From Macrothele yani (Eukaryota > Arthropoda > Arachnida > Araneae > Macrothelidae): 64,000 bases of DNA. Positions 54,946-64,000 of the stretch are shown one piece after another. The notes under the pieces were generated by a model that was given only the letters and a program-made list of their open reading frames with translations, ran no database searches and was not told the DNA's origin. The translations under genes and the position numbers were made by a program. Position 1 is the first letter of the stretch. The number at the start of each line of letters is the position of its first letter. The DNA lies in NCBI GenBank assembly GCA_039090855.1, contig CM076999.1, forward strand, positions 113,335,072-113,399,071. Direction: 5' to 3'.

Positions 54946-55363
54946 AAATGGGACGTGCAAATAAAAGAAAGAATTAATATAGGAAAATATGCGTTTTATA
55001 ACAAGAAACATCTGTTTATTAATAAAATGAATAAAAATGTAAAGAAAAGGCTTATTAAGTGCTATATTTGGAGTTTAACTTTATATGGGGCGAAAACATG
55101 GACAATTGGGAAGAAAGAAGTCAAAATGTTGGAGGCATTTGAAATGTGGTAATGGAGAAGAATGGAAAAAATAAAGTGGATTGAAAAAATTGCCAATGAT
55201 GAAATATTGCAAAGAGTTGAAGAAGAAAGGAATTTACTAAAGACCATAAGAAAAAGAAAATATAAATGGATAGGACATGAGTTAAGAGGATACAGCCTAC
55301 TGAAAGGAATGATAAAAGGGAAACGACCAAGAGGAAGGAGACGACTAATGGTGCTTGATTATA

Positions 55364-56703
55364 CAGGGTGTCCGAGAAGTATTGGACACATTACAAAATT
55401 ATATAAAACAAAACATTAAACAGATAGAAAGAAATTGACTGTACTAACTTACAATGTAACTACACAAGTTAATAAATTTTGACGTGAGATCCCTTGGTTG
55501 CTCGTAGTACGTCCAAGCGATACTCGATTTCATGCCATGTATTGGCAAGCATCTGAGGAGTTATGGAATTAATAGCAGATGTGATACGATGCTTCAGTTC
55601 CTGCAAATCAGTACAAGGCGCCTGATAGACACGACCCTTCACATAACCCCACATGAAATAATCCAATGGAGTTAGATCTGGAGAGCGAGGAGGCCACGGA
55701 ATGGGACTACCACGCCCAATCCATGTGTTGGGGAAATGCTCATTCTGGCACTTACGTAAACACGTTTACCAATGCGGAGGCGCGCCGTCTTGTTGGAAAA
55801 CGACGTTGTCATATCTTTTGATCTGGGGTATAGCGAAATTTTCTAGCATATCCAAGTAAATGTCAAAATTTATGTTTTTTTCGCAGAAGAAGAAAGGGCC
55901 AATCACTTCTCTTTTCGATAGGGCGCACCGCACATTAACTTTTGGAGAATCACGCTCCAGTTCAATAGCAGCATGATGCGGTTCACTGCTCCATATCCTG
56001 CAGTTCTGACGATTCACAATACCTGATACATGAAATGTGGATTCATCACTAAAAATTACAGTACTGAGAAAGTTTTCGTCGTTTTGCACTCGAATCAGCA
56101 TATCCACAGCGAAATCGTATCGCAGAGTGTAATCATTTACATGCATCTTTTGCACTATTTGAATTTTATAAGCATGAAACTTTAATTTGTTGTGCAAGAT
56201 ATCGTGAACTGTCGAGTTCGGAATGCACAGTTCTCTGCTTGCTTTACGAACGGATTTCCTGGAGCTTCGTCGGAAACTTTCATTAACTTGGTCAACCGTG
56301 TCACTGCTGACGCTAGGCCTACCGGCTCCTCCATGATGTTCCACATTGCCAGTTTCTTCAAACGGTTTCATCCACCACTTAATTGAATTCGTTGACGGAG
56401 GATTACAACCATACTCTAAACGGTACTGTCTTTTAACTTTAATGACAGACTTTAATTCCGCATGCCATAACACACACATCGCCTTCTGCTGTACGGATGA
56501 CATGACTACTGATTGCATATTTCTTATATATTCCTCATCAGGCCACAACTAGCGCCATCTATCGGATTCTGGGAATAACAATTCTGCAAAACAAAAGTAT
56601 AGAAACCGTGTTAGTAATACGTGACATAGAAAAACAGACAATGCTCATAGTTTTTTTTTTGCACATGATTTTGTAATATGTCCAATAATTCTCGGACACC
56701 CTG
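55364..56703 (-). mobile_element. DD41D mariner-like transposon, nearly complete
   Basis: Terminal repeats CAGGGTGTCCGAGAAGTATT and the complement of AATAATTCTCGGACACCCTG, with TA on both sides (55362-55363 and 56704-56705). Length is 1340 bp. It splits the LINE at 53900-56830. The single transposase gene is on the minus strand. Confidence 0.92.
55469..56548 (-). pseudogene. DD41D transposase with a single in-frame stop
   Basis: One frame of 359 codons is broken only by TAA just after PPHW (about 55766-55768); the fragment at 54681 has TCA (Ser) there. HTH region: IKWWMKPFEETGNVEHHGGA then GRPSVS and KASRELCIPNSTVHDILHNK. Catalytic residues: IFSDESTFHVSG, FQQDGAPPHW, and SPDLTPLDYFMWG. Counting between the second and third Asp gives 41 residues, placing it with DD41D Tc1/mariner relatives rather than DD34D mariner or DD34E Tc1. 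The start at 56548 is the longest; a Met ten codons in (MQSVVMSSVQ) is also possible. Confidence 0.85.
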
Positions 56704-57059
56704 TATAATGGGCACAGGAGGCTATCAAGAAATGAAGGAGGAAGCATGGGACAGAAGAAACTGGAGGCAAACAACTTGCTAAGTTACCTTTGGGACTGTC
56801 AAGAGAGAGGACACTAATGATGATGATACACATCTAAAATAAATATAAAATTAAATGTACTGAAGACTTAAGTTTAGTCGTTAGTAAGTCAATTTCATGA
56901 CATAAACAAATCGACATTATGACATCTAAAACTGGAAAAGATCAATGAGATGAATGGTATTGTCTCTGGAATGATTTTGCGATATTTCTGACAAACAATA
57001 AGAGATGAGCATTAAAATACACCAAGTTAATAATAATTGAAACTATATCCGTTGGGTTT

Positions 57060-57580
57060 TATTGGTGTAAGTGGGATTTTATTTGTGCCAGATAAACAGA
57101 GCATAAAATGAACACGAGAAAGGAAGCCCTCAATTCTGCCCTTTCCAGAGAAGTTTGCCTAAGAAATGAAATTCCACAGTGGACAAGATACAAACAAATA
57201 GCACCATACACCAGCCACAATGAGACCACCAACAGGGAATCAGTTGAAATCCTCACAACGACTACCACATGCAACGAAACTGTTTCGCGTGACCTGCACC
57301 CTCTGCGTTCGGATTTCTTGAGATGTTAAGAACGAGTTTTCATACTTCCCTTGTTGACATTTTTCCTGTCGCTTTTCCCGTTCTGAACAATGGGAACTTA
57401 ACTCAATGTAAGTATATATATTTTGAAATGCTTACGATCAATGTCGATTCTCCCCGCATCAGTTAGATTTTAATCAGCCTTGACAAAGCCACACGTTTGT
57501 GCGCGAAAGCTCGGCTGTAGCAATTTGTTTCCTACAACAATAAATAAAAACCTACAAATATAGTTTCTAAGACATTTCTG
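57060..57580 (+). other. Possible retroelement 3' remnant
   Basis: A 73-codon frame (57108-57329) and the following GACAAAGCCACACGTTTGTG, CGAAAGCTCGGCTGTAGC and AATAAATAAAAACC resemble 3' ends of Penelope-like or other retroelements ('tgaagaaggc...gaaagct'). No domain confirms it. Confidence 0.3.
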
Positions 57581-57599
57581 ATATTTGGTTCCAGGTTGG

Positions 57600-59640
57600 A
57601 ATTTTTTTTTTTTAAAGTCTGACAAGCGATTGGCTGTCAGTCGTGAACGTAGCTTTAATGTCACGTATTTAATTTAGGAGAAATCTTCTTCACGTGACAT
57701 GTGTGCTACCAAACACTGAAAACATTTTCCCGGCAAAACTTTTCAGATTTGTAAAACTTCTTCTACCCAAAAGAGAATAAAAGGCTATCAAACTTTCACT
57801 CTTAAACAATGTCTTCAACTCATTATTAGATTGCAAATCTAATAGTTCCAACTGTAAATTCTTCTCGGCAGGGGCGGTTCGTCATTAGGGGCCAGAGGGG
57901 CCGGCCCCCCCAAAAAAATTACCACTTTTAGAAATAATATTTTTTTGCCTTGATTCTTATTCTCTCTCTTAACTACATGGTGATAAACCTTTCCCTTCAA
58001 AAACCATTACCTAAGGGAAAAGTTTCCTTCAAAAACGAAAAACTATTCCCTGAGGAAAGAGATCACGTTCAGAGTGTGAGGTTATTGGGGCCAGCTCCAA
58101 CAGGCCCCAGTAACATCACGACGCAAGCGAAGAGGAGACGATTTCCTCCCCGTCTCATTCAGTATGAAGACTTACATACCACACTGCCTTAACGCGTGTG
58201 CAAAAAAGAAAAAAAACTGTGGGGCCAGATCTATCTGGCCCCGCGCTAATTTGATTGGCCAGGAGAGTATCCATTTCCTTAACGCCGTGGGTTGACAGAG
58301 AAGCTTACCCCGACCAAGCTCAAAGTTCAGTTAGTTGTTTTTTCTGTGTGTCTCTCTCTCGGTGACGTGTTGTTCCTTTGTGTCGTGACTTTTTTGCTTG
58401 TCGATTACAATGAATGGAGTGAATATTTTGTTAAAATCTCCGTTCTTTGCTTTAAATCGGGAAGAAAAGCTTCACTTAAAAAAAACTCAGTGCTTATCAC
58501 CCCAAGAATTTTTAGTTTCAGCTTCACTTAAAGAACACACAGTGCTCATCAGCCCAAGAATTTGAGACGAAAAACTTTACTTCAAAAAACTCGGTGCTTA
58601 TCAGCCCAAGAATTTGAGTTTCCAAGAGAATGAAGTTTACAAAGCGCTTTGCAGAACTAATTTCAGTTTTAACTGAGAGGATTTTCTATGTTAAAAATAA
58701 ATAAATAAATGAGAAAACCTGTAAGTATAATTTGCACATGAGTACATATATTTGTTTTTAGATTTCACAAGTTCTTTGAAAAAAAGGTTAAACCTTTCAA
58801 ATAATGCAAATGGTAGTATTTTACTCATTCTATATGGGACGAAATTCATGAAACATTCCCTCCCTGCATATATTTGGAGTTATTATTCTTTCATTACATT
58901 TTTTTATCCTGTGAATCCTGTGATTATTCCTCAGTTGAGAAATCTGAAGAAACACAAAGCACAACTAACATAAATTAATGCTCATATGTTTTAAGGTTAA
59001 AATTTTATTTAAGGAGTTTTAACATTTTTCTGCTAATAAATATGCATTCTATTCTGAGGAAATTTTTTTCATGTGCAATACAATAGTCGACACATTCCTG
59101 CCTCATTTGGGCATTATTGTGAGTCAAGGGGGTAAACAGAGGCAGAGTACAGGAATCTTGGGGGTAGGGTGGGGGTCTGAATAGTTGGCCTAATAATGAC
59201 AGTTTTTTTTATTTCATTGTTTGACTTCGGCTACTGGCCCCACCTGTTTCAGTTGCCACGAGCCGCCACTGCTTCTCGGCATCATCAGTCGTAAAATTTA
59301 AGGATCCTTAAGTAGCTGGAATGGTTTTTCATGCTTGTAAAACTCACGAAAACGTATTTCAAACTCAGCTTTTAATAAATTAATATTTGTGACACAGCGC
59401 TCAACGTCAAAAACAAACTTATCAGACATGTTATCGGACATATATTTACGATATGGAAAATTAAAGAAATTTTGCTCTGCTAACTGTCGCTTGAACAAAT
59501 CTGACTTCTATTGGAAAGACTTCAGATCAAAAAACAAATCTCGTGCGAGATTACCTTTCCCTGGCAAATTCAAAATGGGTCGATTGAGATGGTCAGTAAT
59601 GTCTGTTTAAATTGAACTACACTGTTAAAATTATTGTGGT
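57600..59640 (-). mobile_element. hAT transposase relic (SCAND3/GTF2IRD2-like type), split by another hAT
   Basis: The minus strand 59498-59298 reads NFFNFPYRKYMSDNMSDKF ... NINLLKAEFEIRFREFYKHE, a characteristic segment of hAT transposases related to vertebrate SCAND3/ZBED5-type proteins. Below the insertion, 57868-57685 continues NLQLELLDLQSNNELKTLFK, SESLIAFYSLL, and NLKSFAGKMFSVFGSTHVT, the hATC domain, to a stop. Removing 57869-59279 joins the two parts in one frame (FTTDDAEK|NLQLELLDLQ). One further frameshift lies before that, near KDP at 59300. Confidence 0.75.
57869..59271. mobile_element. Non-autonomous hAT element with perfect 8-bp duplication
   Basis: Ends CAGGGGCGGTTCGTCATT (left) and the complement CAGTGGCGGCTCGTGGCA (right). 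CTTCTCGG is repeated exactly at 57861-57868 and 59272-59279. Length is 1403 bp with no transposase frame. Internal features: GGCCCC-rich subterminal sequence at both ends and three diverged copies of a roughly 58-base repeat at 58460-58620 (CAGTGCTCATCAGCCCAAGA). Confidence 0.92.
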
Positions 59641-59664
59641 AGGTTGTACCAAATAGTGGTGCTA

Positions 59665-61115
59665 CACCAGCTCAACCACTTTCTGAGAAACGATACGTAG
59701 TTGTGTGGTGCAAGCAAAACCCAAAAATATGGTGGAACCTTGCACCGTAATGTGGTGCGACCTTGTAGCATACCGTGGTGCAAAGTTGCGCAATGTTGTT
59801 GAGTTTAGCTTGCACCACACAATGGTGTATCATTTTTCAGAAAGTGGTTCAAAGTTGCGTTATGTTTTTGGGTTCTGTTTGCACCACACAATGGTGTATC
59901 ATTTTTCAGAAAGTGGTTCAAAGTTGCGGTATGTTGCTGGGCACTGTTTCCACCACACAATGGTGTATCATATTTCAGAAAGTGGTTCAAAGTTGCACCC
60001 TGTTGTTGAGTTTTGCTTGCACCACACAATGGTGTATCATTTTTCAGAAAGTGGCACAAAATTGCGTTATGTTGTTGGGTTTTGTTTGCACCACACAATG
60101 TTGTATCAGTTTTCAAAAAGTGGTTCAAAGTTGCGTTATGTTGTTGGGTTTTGTTTACACCACACAATGGTGTATTATATTTCAGAAAGTGGTTCAGAGT
60201 TGCGTTATGTTGTTGGGTTTTGCTTGCACCACACAATGGGGTATCAGTTTTCAGAAAGTGGTTCAAAGTTGCGTTATGTTGTTAGGTTTTGTTTGCACCA
60301 CACAATGCTGTATCAGTTTTCAGAAAGTGTTTCAAAGTTGCGTTATGTTTTTGAGTTTTGCTTGCACCACACAATGGTGTATCATTTTTCAGAAACTGGT
60401 TCAAAGTTGCGGTATGTTGTTGGGTTTTGTTTGCACCACACAATGGTGTATTATATTTCAGGAAAGTGGTTCAAAGTTGCGGTATGTTGTTGGGTTCTGT
60501 TTCCACCACACAATGGTGTATTATATTTCAGAAAGTGGTTCAAAGTTGCGTTATGTTGTTGGGTTTTGTTTGCACCACACAATGGTGTATTATATTTCAG
60601 AAAGTGGTTGAAAGTTGCGTTATGTTGTTGGGTTTTGTTTGCACCACACAATGGTGTATTATATTTCAGAAAGTGGTTCAAAGTTGCGTTATGTTGTTGG
60701 GTTTTGTTTGCACCACACATTGGTGTATTATATTTCAGAAAGTGGTTCAAAGTTGCGGTATGTTGTTGGGTTCTGTTTCCACCACACAATGGTGTATTAT
60801 ATTTCAGAAAGTGGTTCAAAGTTGCGTTATGTTGTTGGGTTTTGTTTGCACCACACAATGGTGTATTATATTTCAGAAAGTGGTTGAAAGTTGCGTTATG
60901 TTGTTGGGTTTTGTTTGCACCACACAATGGTGTATCAGTTTTCAGAAAGTGGTTCAAAATTGCGTTATGTTGTTGGGTTTTGTTTGCACCACACAATGGT
61001 GCATCAGTTTTCAGAAAGTGGTTCAAAGTTGCGTTATGTTGTTGGGTTTTGTTTGCACCACACAATGGTGTATTATATTTCAGAAAGTGGTTCAAAGTTG
61101 CGTTATGTTGTTGGG
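59665..61115. repeat. 69-bp satellite array, about 19 copies
   Basis: The unit begins CACCACACAATGGTGTATCA and ends GTTGTTGGGTTTTGTTTG; the marker recurs at 59813, 59882, 59951 and so on every 69 bases. Since 69 is divisible by three and the unit lacks stops in several frames, long frames (up to 474 codons, 59705-61129) run through it on both strands. The left edge (59665-59790) contains an inverted unit (GTGGTGCAAGCAAAACCC, CAACCACTTTCTGAGAAACG). It borders the SINE poly-T at 61116. Confidence 0.96.
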
Positions 61116-61333
61116 TTTTTTTTTTTTGATTGGAGGTTTAACGACCACCGTGAGCAACTCAATGGGCTATAAGCAGTCGCCCGTCCCTAATTTAGGGTCA
61201 CTGGTTCCAGGGAAGGGAGAGGGCCAGTGCCGTAAGACAAACACAACATCCATGCCTGACCGGGATACGAACCCGTACCCCTTACGGACGAATGATCAGA
61301 GGCCAGTGCCTTAGACCACTGCGCCACCAAGGT
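61116..61333 (-). mobile_element. tRNA-derived SINE, nearly full length
   Basis: Poly-T at 61116-61127, then GATTGGAGGTTTAACGACCA; B box region GGGATACGAACCCG; head ending CTTAGACCACTGCGCCACCA at 61328. It matches 27690-27921 closely, with one B-box change. Confidence 0.93.
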
Positions 61334-61489
61334 TTCAAAATCGCTTTATTCTAATTTATCATAAGAAAACATAAGAGGGAGACGTACAGTATTGGGCGTC
61401 TCACTGGGAAATAATACAAAACTGTTAAAAACATGATGGTATATACACTGCGGGATGTAAGGTCAGGTGATGCGTAACATCACAGCCTC

Positions 61490-64000
61490 TCCTTGACAAA
61501 TGTCAACCCCGCCTTCTCGTGGTGCATCCTGTTCCCACTAAAGGGGCTCTGACGACCGCCAATAGCGGTATAACTATACCATCGGGATCAGAGGAAATGC
61601 TATCCCACACTCACCAACCCGCTTGGCCAGCGTGGTGAGTTATGGCCAAACACCTCCAAAATGACTCTACAACTTAAATCTTGGCCCTCAGTCTCCGGCA
61701 GCTGGAATGTACCTGGCCAAGGCAGCGGCCAGTGCGACATGAAGGCAGAGGGTGCTAAGAATCCCCGGAGGACCGGACTAGGCTGCCATTTGATGCTGAC
61801 CTTGGCTACCTATAACGGACGCTCCCTATCTTCTGATTCAAGGCTTCTTGAATTGGAAGAGGAACTACAAAGGATCAAGTGGGACATCGTCGGGCTAAGT
61901 GAGGTAAGGAGAAAAGGAGAAGATCTCATTGAACTGAAAAGTGGACATCTCTTCTATTATCGTGGGACAGATACTGGCAGAACTAGTGGTGTTGGACTTA
62001 TAATAAACAAGAAACTGAAGGATAAAGTGGTAGAAGTTGAAAGTTCCTCTGACAGAGCTGCACGACTCGTTATCCAACTATCGAGAAGATACCAGGCTCA
62101 GATTATTCAAACTTATGCACCCACCACAAGTCATCCTGAAGAAGAAATTGAAGAATTTTATGAGGAAATTCGTCATCTAAATAATAAAGGTAAGCAGCAC
62201 TTGAAGATAATTATGGGAGATTTCAATGCAAAAATAGGGCAACGGCAACAGAATGAAACTTCAGTAGGTAAATTCGGTCACGGCAACAGAAACCAGCGTG
62301 GAAATACTCTCGTTGAGTTTGCAGAGGCAGAAGGATTTTTCATCTTGAACTCCTTTTTCAAGAAAAAGCCACACAGGAAATGGACATGGAGACATCCAAT
62401 TGGGACGACAAGTGAAATTGATTTTATTATGTGTAACAAAAAATTCGTCATCGAAGACTGCAGTGTGCTGAACAAGTTCAACACAGGTAGTGACCATAGA
62501 TTGGTGAGATGTAAGATGCACCTCAACACTAAACTGGAACGTGGCAAGCTCATAAGACAAACAAAATGTATTGACATAACCAACCTTAAAAAACACCATA
62601 ATACTTTCAAGTTGGAACTGAAGAACAGATTCTCTGCTTTAGAAGGCCTAACATCGGAAGAAGTGGATATTTCGGAAGTTAACAGAAAAGTAACCAAAGC
62701 TCTAATGGAAACAGCAACAAAATTAGCTGGGTCTAAGAACAAGTTGCATGTGAACAAATTATCAGGAAAAACCAAAATGTTGATGCAAAAAAGAAGAGAG
62801 ATGAGGACAACTAAAGTAGATGTGACTTCCAAAGTGGAATATATAGAGCTATGCAAGACAACACGAAAAAGTATCACTGAAGACGTAAGGAAATTCAACT
62901 GTGAGCTAGTGAGGAAAGCAATTGAAAACAACCAAAGCCTTAAGATAGCAAAGGGACATCTCAGTAAGGGAAGAAAACAGATTATGGCTCTGAGAAAAGA
63001 AGATGGTTCTATAACAAGAAATAGAGGCGAAATTTTGACAAGAGTGAATGATTTCTACTCCAAATTATATGAAAGGGATGATACATGTACTCCAGACATC
63101 ATGAAAGGTACCAGAGTTCTTCCAGTCCTCCCAGCAGAAGTTGCTCATGCAATCAAGAACATGAAGCGAGGGAAAGCTCCAGGAAAAGATGGAATTACTA
63201 TAGACATCATACAAGAAGCAAGTGGAGAAATTGAAACAGTACTCGCCCAAATTTTCACTCGATGCCTTAATGAAGGGAAGATTCCTGAGGATTGGAACAA
63301 TGCTACAATGATCCTGCTACATAAAAAAGGTGACATTGAGGATCTCAGGAACTACAGACCTATCAGCCTCCTATCAGTGGTTTATAAAATCTTCACTAAA
63401 GTTCTTTCACACCGCTTGAAGGTAACACTGGACATGGCTCAACCGAGAGAACAAGCTGGATTCAGGAGTGGCTACAGCACAATAGATCATATCCACGTAC
63501 TGAGAGAACTGATTGAAAGAGCGAGGGAATATGAACTTCCATTGTGCATGGCTTTTATCGATTATGAAAAAGCCTTTGATTCGGTGAAACCATCAGCAGT
63601 TACCACGGCTCTGAAATCCTGCGGTATTGAAGATGCATACATTAATATTATTAATAACATCTATGAAAATGCAAGTGCAAAGATTCGGCTGTTTGAAAAT
63701 ACAACACACATAAAATTGGAAAGGGAGTGAGAAAAGGTGACACCATATCTCCGAAGCTCTTTAATGCCACATTAGAAAATGTCTTTCAATCACTGAACTG
63801 GGAAAACAAAGGGATAAAGATTAATGGAGATTATCTAACCCACCTTCGTTTTGCTGATGACGTAGTCATTTTTGCAACTACCCCATCAGAGCTGCAGAGT
63901 ATGATCCAGGAACTTGCTGACAAGAGTAAAGAAGTGGGATTAAAAATGAACTTTCAGAAGACAAAAGTGATGTTCAATGCTTTTACAAGAAATGAAGATT
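61490..64000 (+). mobile_element. RTE-type LINE, 5' part, continuing beyond the window
   Basis: An untranslated leader (about 61490-61660, CCGCCTTCTCGTGGTGCATC ...) precedes a long frame with endonuclease and RT. After a frameshift at about 63715 the RT continues to the end of the window (GVRKGDTISPKLFNATLENV, HLRFADDVVIFATT with FADD at 63850-63861). It is nearly the same family as the 3' ends at 13387, 20490 and 38785. Confidence 0.92.
61661..63730 (+). CDS. RTE endonuclease/reverse transcriptase polyprotein, frameshifted before the active site
   Basis: A 689-codon frame. Residues of about 45-290 form the AP-type endonuclease (ATYNGRSL, GLSEVRRKGED, IIMGDFNAKIG, GSDHRLVRC) that nicks target DNA. 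Residues of about 490-689 are the RT fingers and palm (GKAPGKDGITIDIIQEASGE, NYRPISLLSVVYKIFTKVLS, FIDYEKAFDSVKPSAV with the first catalytic Asp). The frame stops at 63730; the next frame gives GVRKGDTISPKLF, so one base, probably a G in the TTGG run near 63717, has been lost. With that base the protein would run through FADD. It catalyses target-primed reverse transcription. This copy is inactive as it stands, but young. Confidence 0.88.
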   Translation: MTLQLKSWPSVSGSWNVPGQGSGQCDMKAEGAKNPRRTGLGCHLMLTLATYNGRSLSSDSRLLELEEELQRIKWDIVGLSEVRRKGEDLIELKSGHLFYYRGTDTGRTSGVGLIINKKLKDKVVEVESSSDRAARLVIQLSRRYQAQIIQTYAPTTSHPEEEIEEFYEEIRHLNNKGKQHLKIIMGDFNAKIGQRQQNETSVGKFGHGNRNQRGNTLVEFAEAEGFFILNSFFKKKPHRKWTWRHPIGTTSEIDFIMCNKKFVIEDCSVLNKFNTGSDHRLVRCKMHLNTKLERGKLIRQTKCIDITNLKKHHNTFKLELKNRFSALEGLTSEEVDISEVNRKVTKALMETATKLAGSKNKLHVNKLSGKTKMLMQKRREMRTTKVDVTSKVEYIELCKTTRKSITEDVRKFNCELVRKAIENNQSLKIAKGHLSKGRKQIMALRKEDGSITRNRGEILTRVNDFYSKLYERDDTCTPDIMKGTRVLPVLPAEVAHAIKNMKRGKAPGKDGITIDIIQEASGEIETVLAQIFTRCLNEGKIPEDWNNATMILLHKKGDIEDLRNYRPISLLSVVYKIFTKVLSHRLKVTLDMAQPREQAGFRSGYSTIDHIHVLRELIERAREYELPLCMAFIDYEKAFDSVKPSAVTTALKSCGIEDAYINIINNIYENASAKIRLFENTTHIKLERE

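Larger units (their letters stand above)
53900..56830 (+). mobile_element. Degenerate LINE with three nested insertions
   Basis: Plus-strand fragments: RNAVGVMRTTNERNIKVNKE, YVCFVYLEKAFDMVNWKKLL (53946-54149), a GVxQGCxLSPTLFNIFAEEM-like block (about 54170-54235), FADDQ near 54305, KKYGMEINTKKTKTIRVS (about 54545), then IKCYIWSLTLYGAKTWTIGK (54955-55152), and KRKYKWIGHELRGYSLLKGM (55162-55360). After the DD41D element, GGYQEMKEEAWDRRNWRQ and an ATGATGATGA tail follow (56705-56825). It is the same type as 24740-25395 and distinct from the main RTE family. Confidence 0.75.

Noticed and set aside
59705..61129. A 474-codon open frame as a real protein
   Set aside because: It is a 23-residue repeat generated by the 69-bp satellite; equally long frames exist in other frames and on the other strand, and the frame runs straight into SINE poly-T.
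62261..63336. Minus-strand frames up to 217 codons within the RTE region
   Set aside because: Antisense shadows of the RTE polyprotein; no independent domain.

Overview
This window looks like nuclear DNA of an arthropod, most likely an insect with a large, repeat-rich genome. The evidence is split genes with GT/AG introns, an arthropod-type gustatory receptor, a GMC (glucose-dehydrogenase-like) oxidoreductase, and a mobile-element mix of Tc1/mariner, hAT, P-element, RTE, Tx1/L1-like, Penelope-like and tRNA-derived SINE copies. Species cannot be read from the sequence. No rRNA gene, CRISPR array or operon is present.

Only two host genes are supported. (1) The 3' end of a GMC oxidoreductase gene on the + strand: three exons (3477-3654, 16175-16395, 20253-20391) separated by introns of about 12.5 kb and 3.9 kb filled with transposons. 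Upstream exons lie outside the window. The exons share phases and splice sites, but exon 2 has a one-base frameshift, and both catalytic positions of the family are substituted, so it is a pseudogene or a non-catalytic paralogue. (2) An intact, intronless 393-residue gustatory receptor (52478-53659), just downstream of a 3.1 kb satellite array.

Layout. 1-3.4 kb: 96-bp tandem repeat and mariner/Tc1 relics. 3.5-20.4 kb: the GMC gene; intron 1 holds a Tc1 copy with an internal 165-bp segment amplified 13 times, a tandem SINE array, a second Tc1, a Penelope-like fragment, a mariner with both ends, an RTE tail and another Tc1; intron 2 holds nested Tc1 copies and a SINE. 20.5-25.4 kb: RTE tail, a head-to-head Penelope-like pair, Tc1, a 31-bp minisatellite and a second LINE type. 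25.5-29.2 kb: a foldback element beside a P-element relic with THAP domain, containing a SINE and a repeat carrying direct-repeat nuclear-receptor-like motifs. 31.2-32.8 kb: 52-bp tandem array. 33-39.8 kb: THAP relic, foldback element, hAT relic with a 45-bp minisatellite, RTE tail. 40.1-47.0 kb: a long Tx1/L1-like LINE. 49.2-53.7 kb: 194-bp satellite and the receptor. 53.9-59.6 kb: nested LINE, SINE, DD41D mariner-like and hAT elements. 59.7-61.1 kb: 69-bp satellite. 61.3 kb to the end: the 5' part of a long RTE element running off the window.

The main interest is the history recorded by nested insertions and by several ways of turning transposon pieces into tandem repeats. No new functional gene system is demonstrated.
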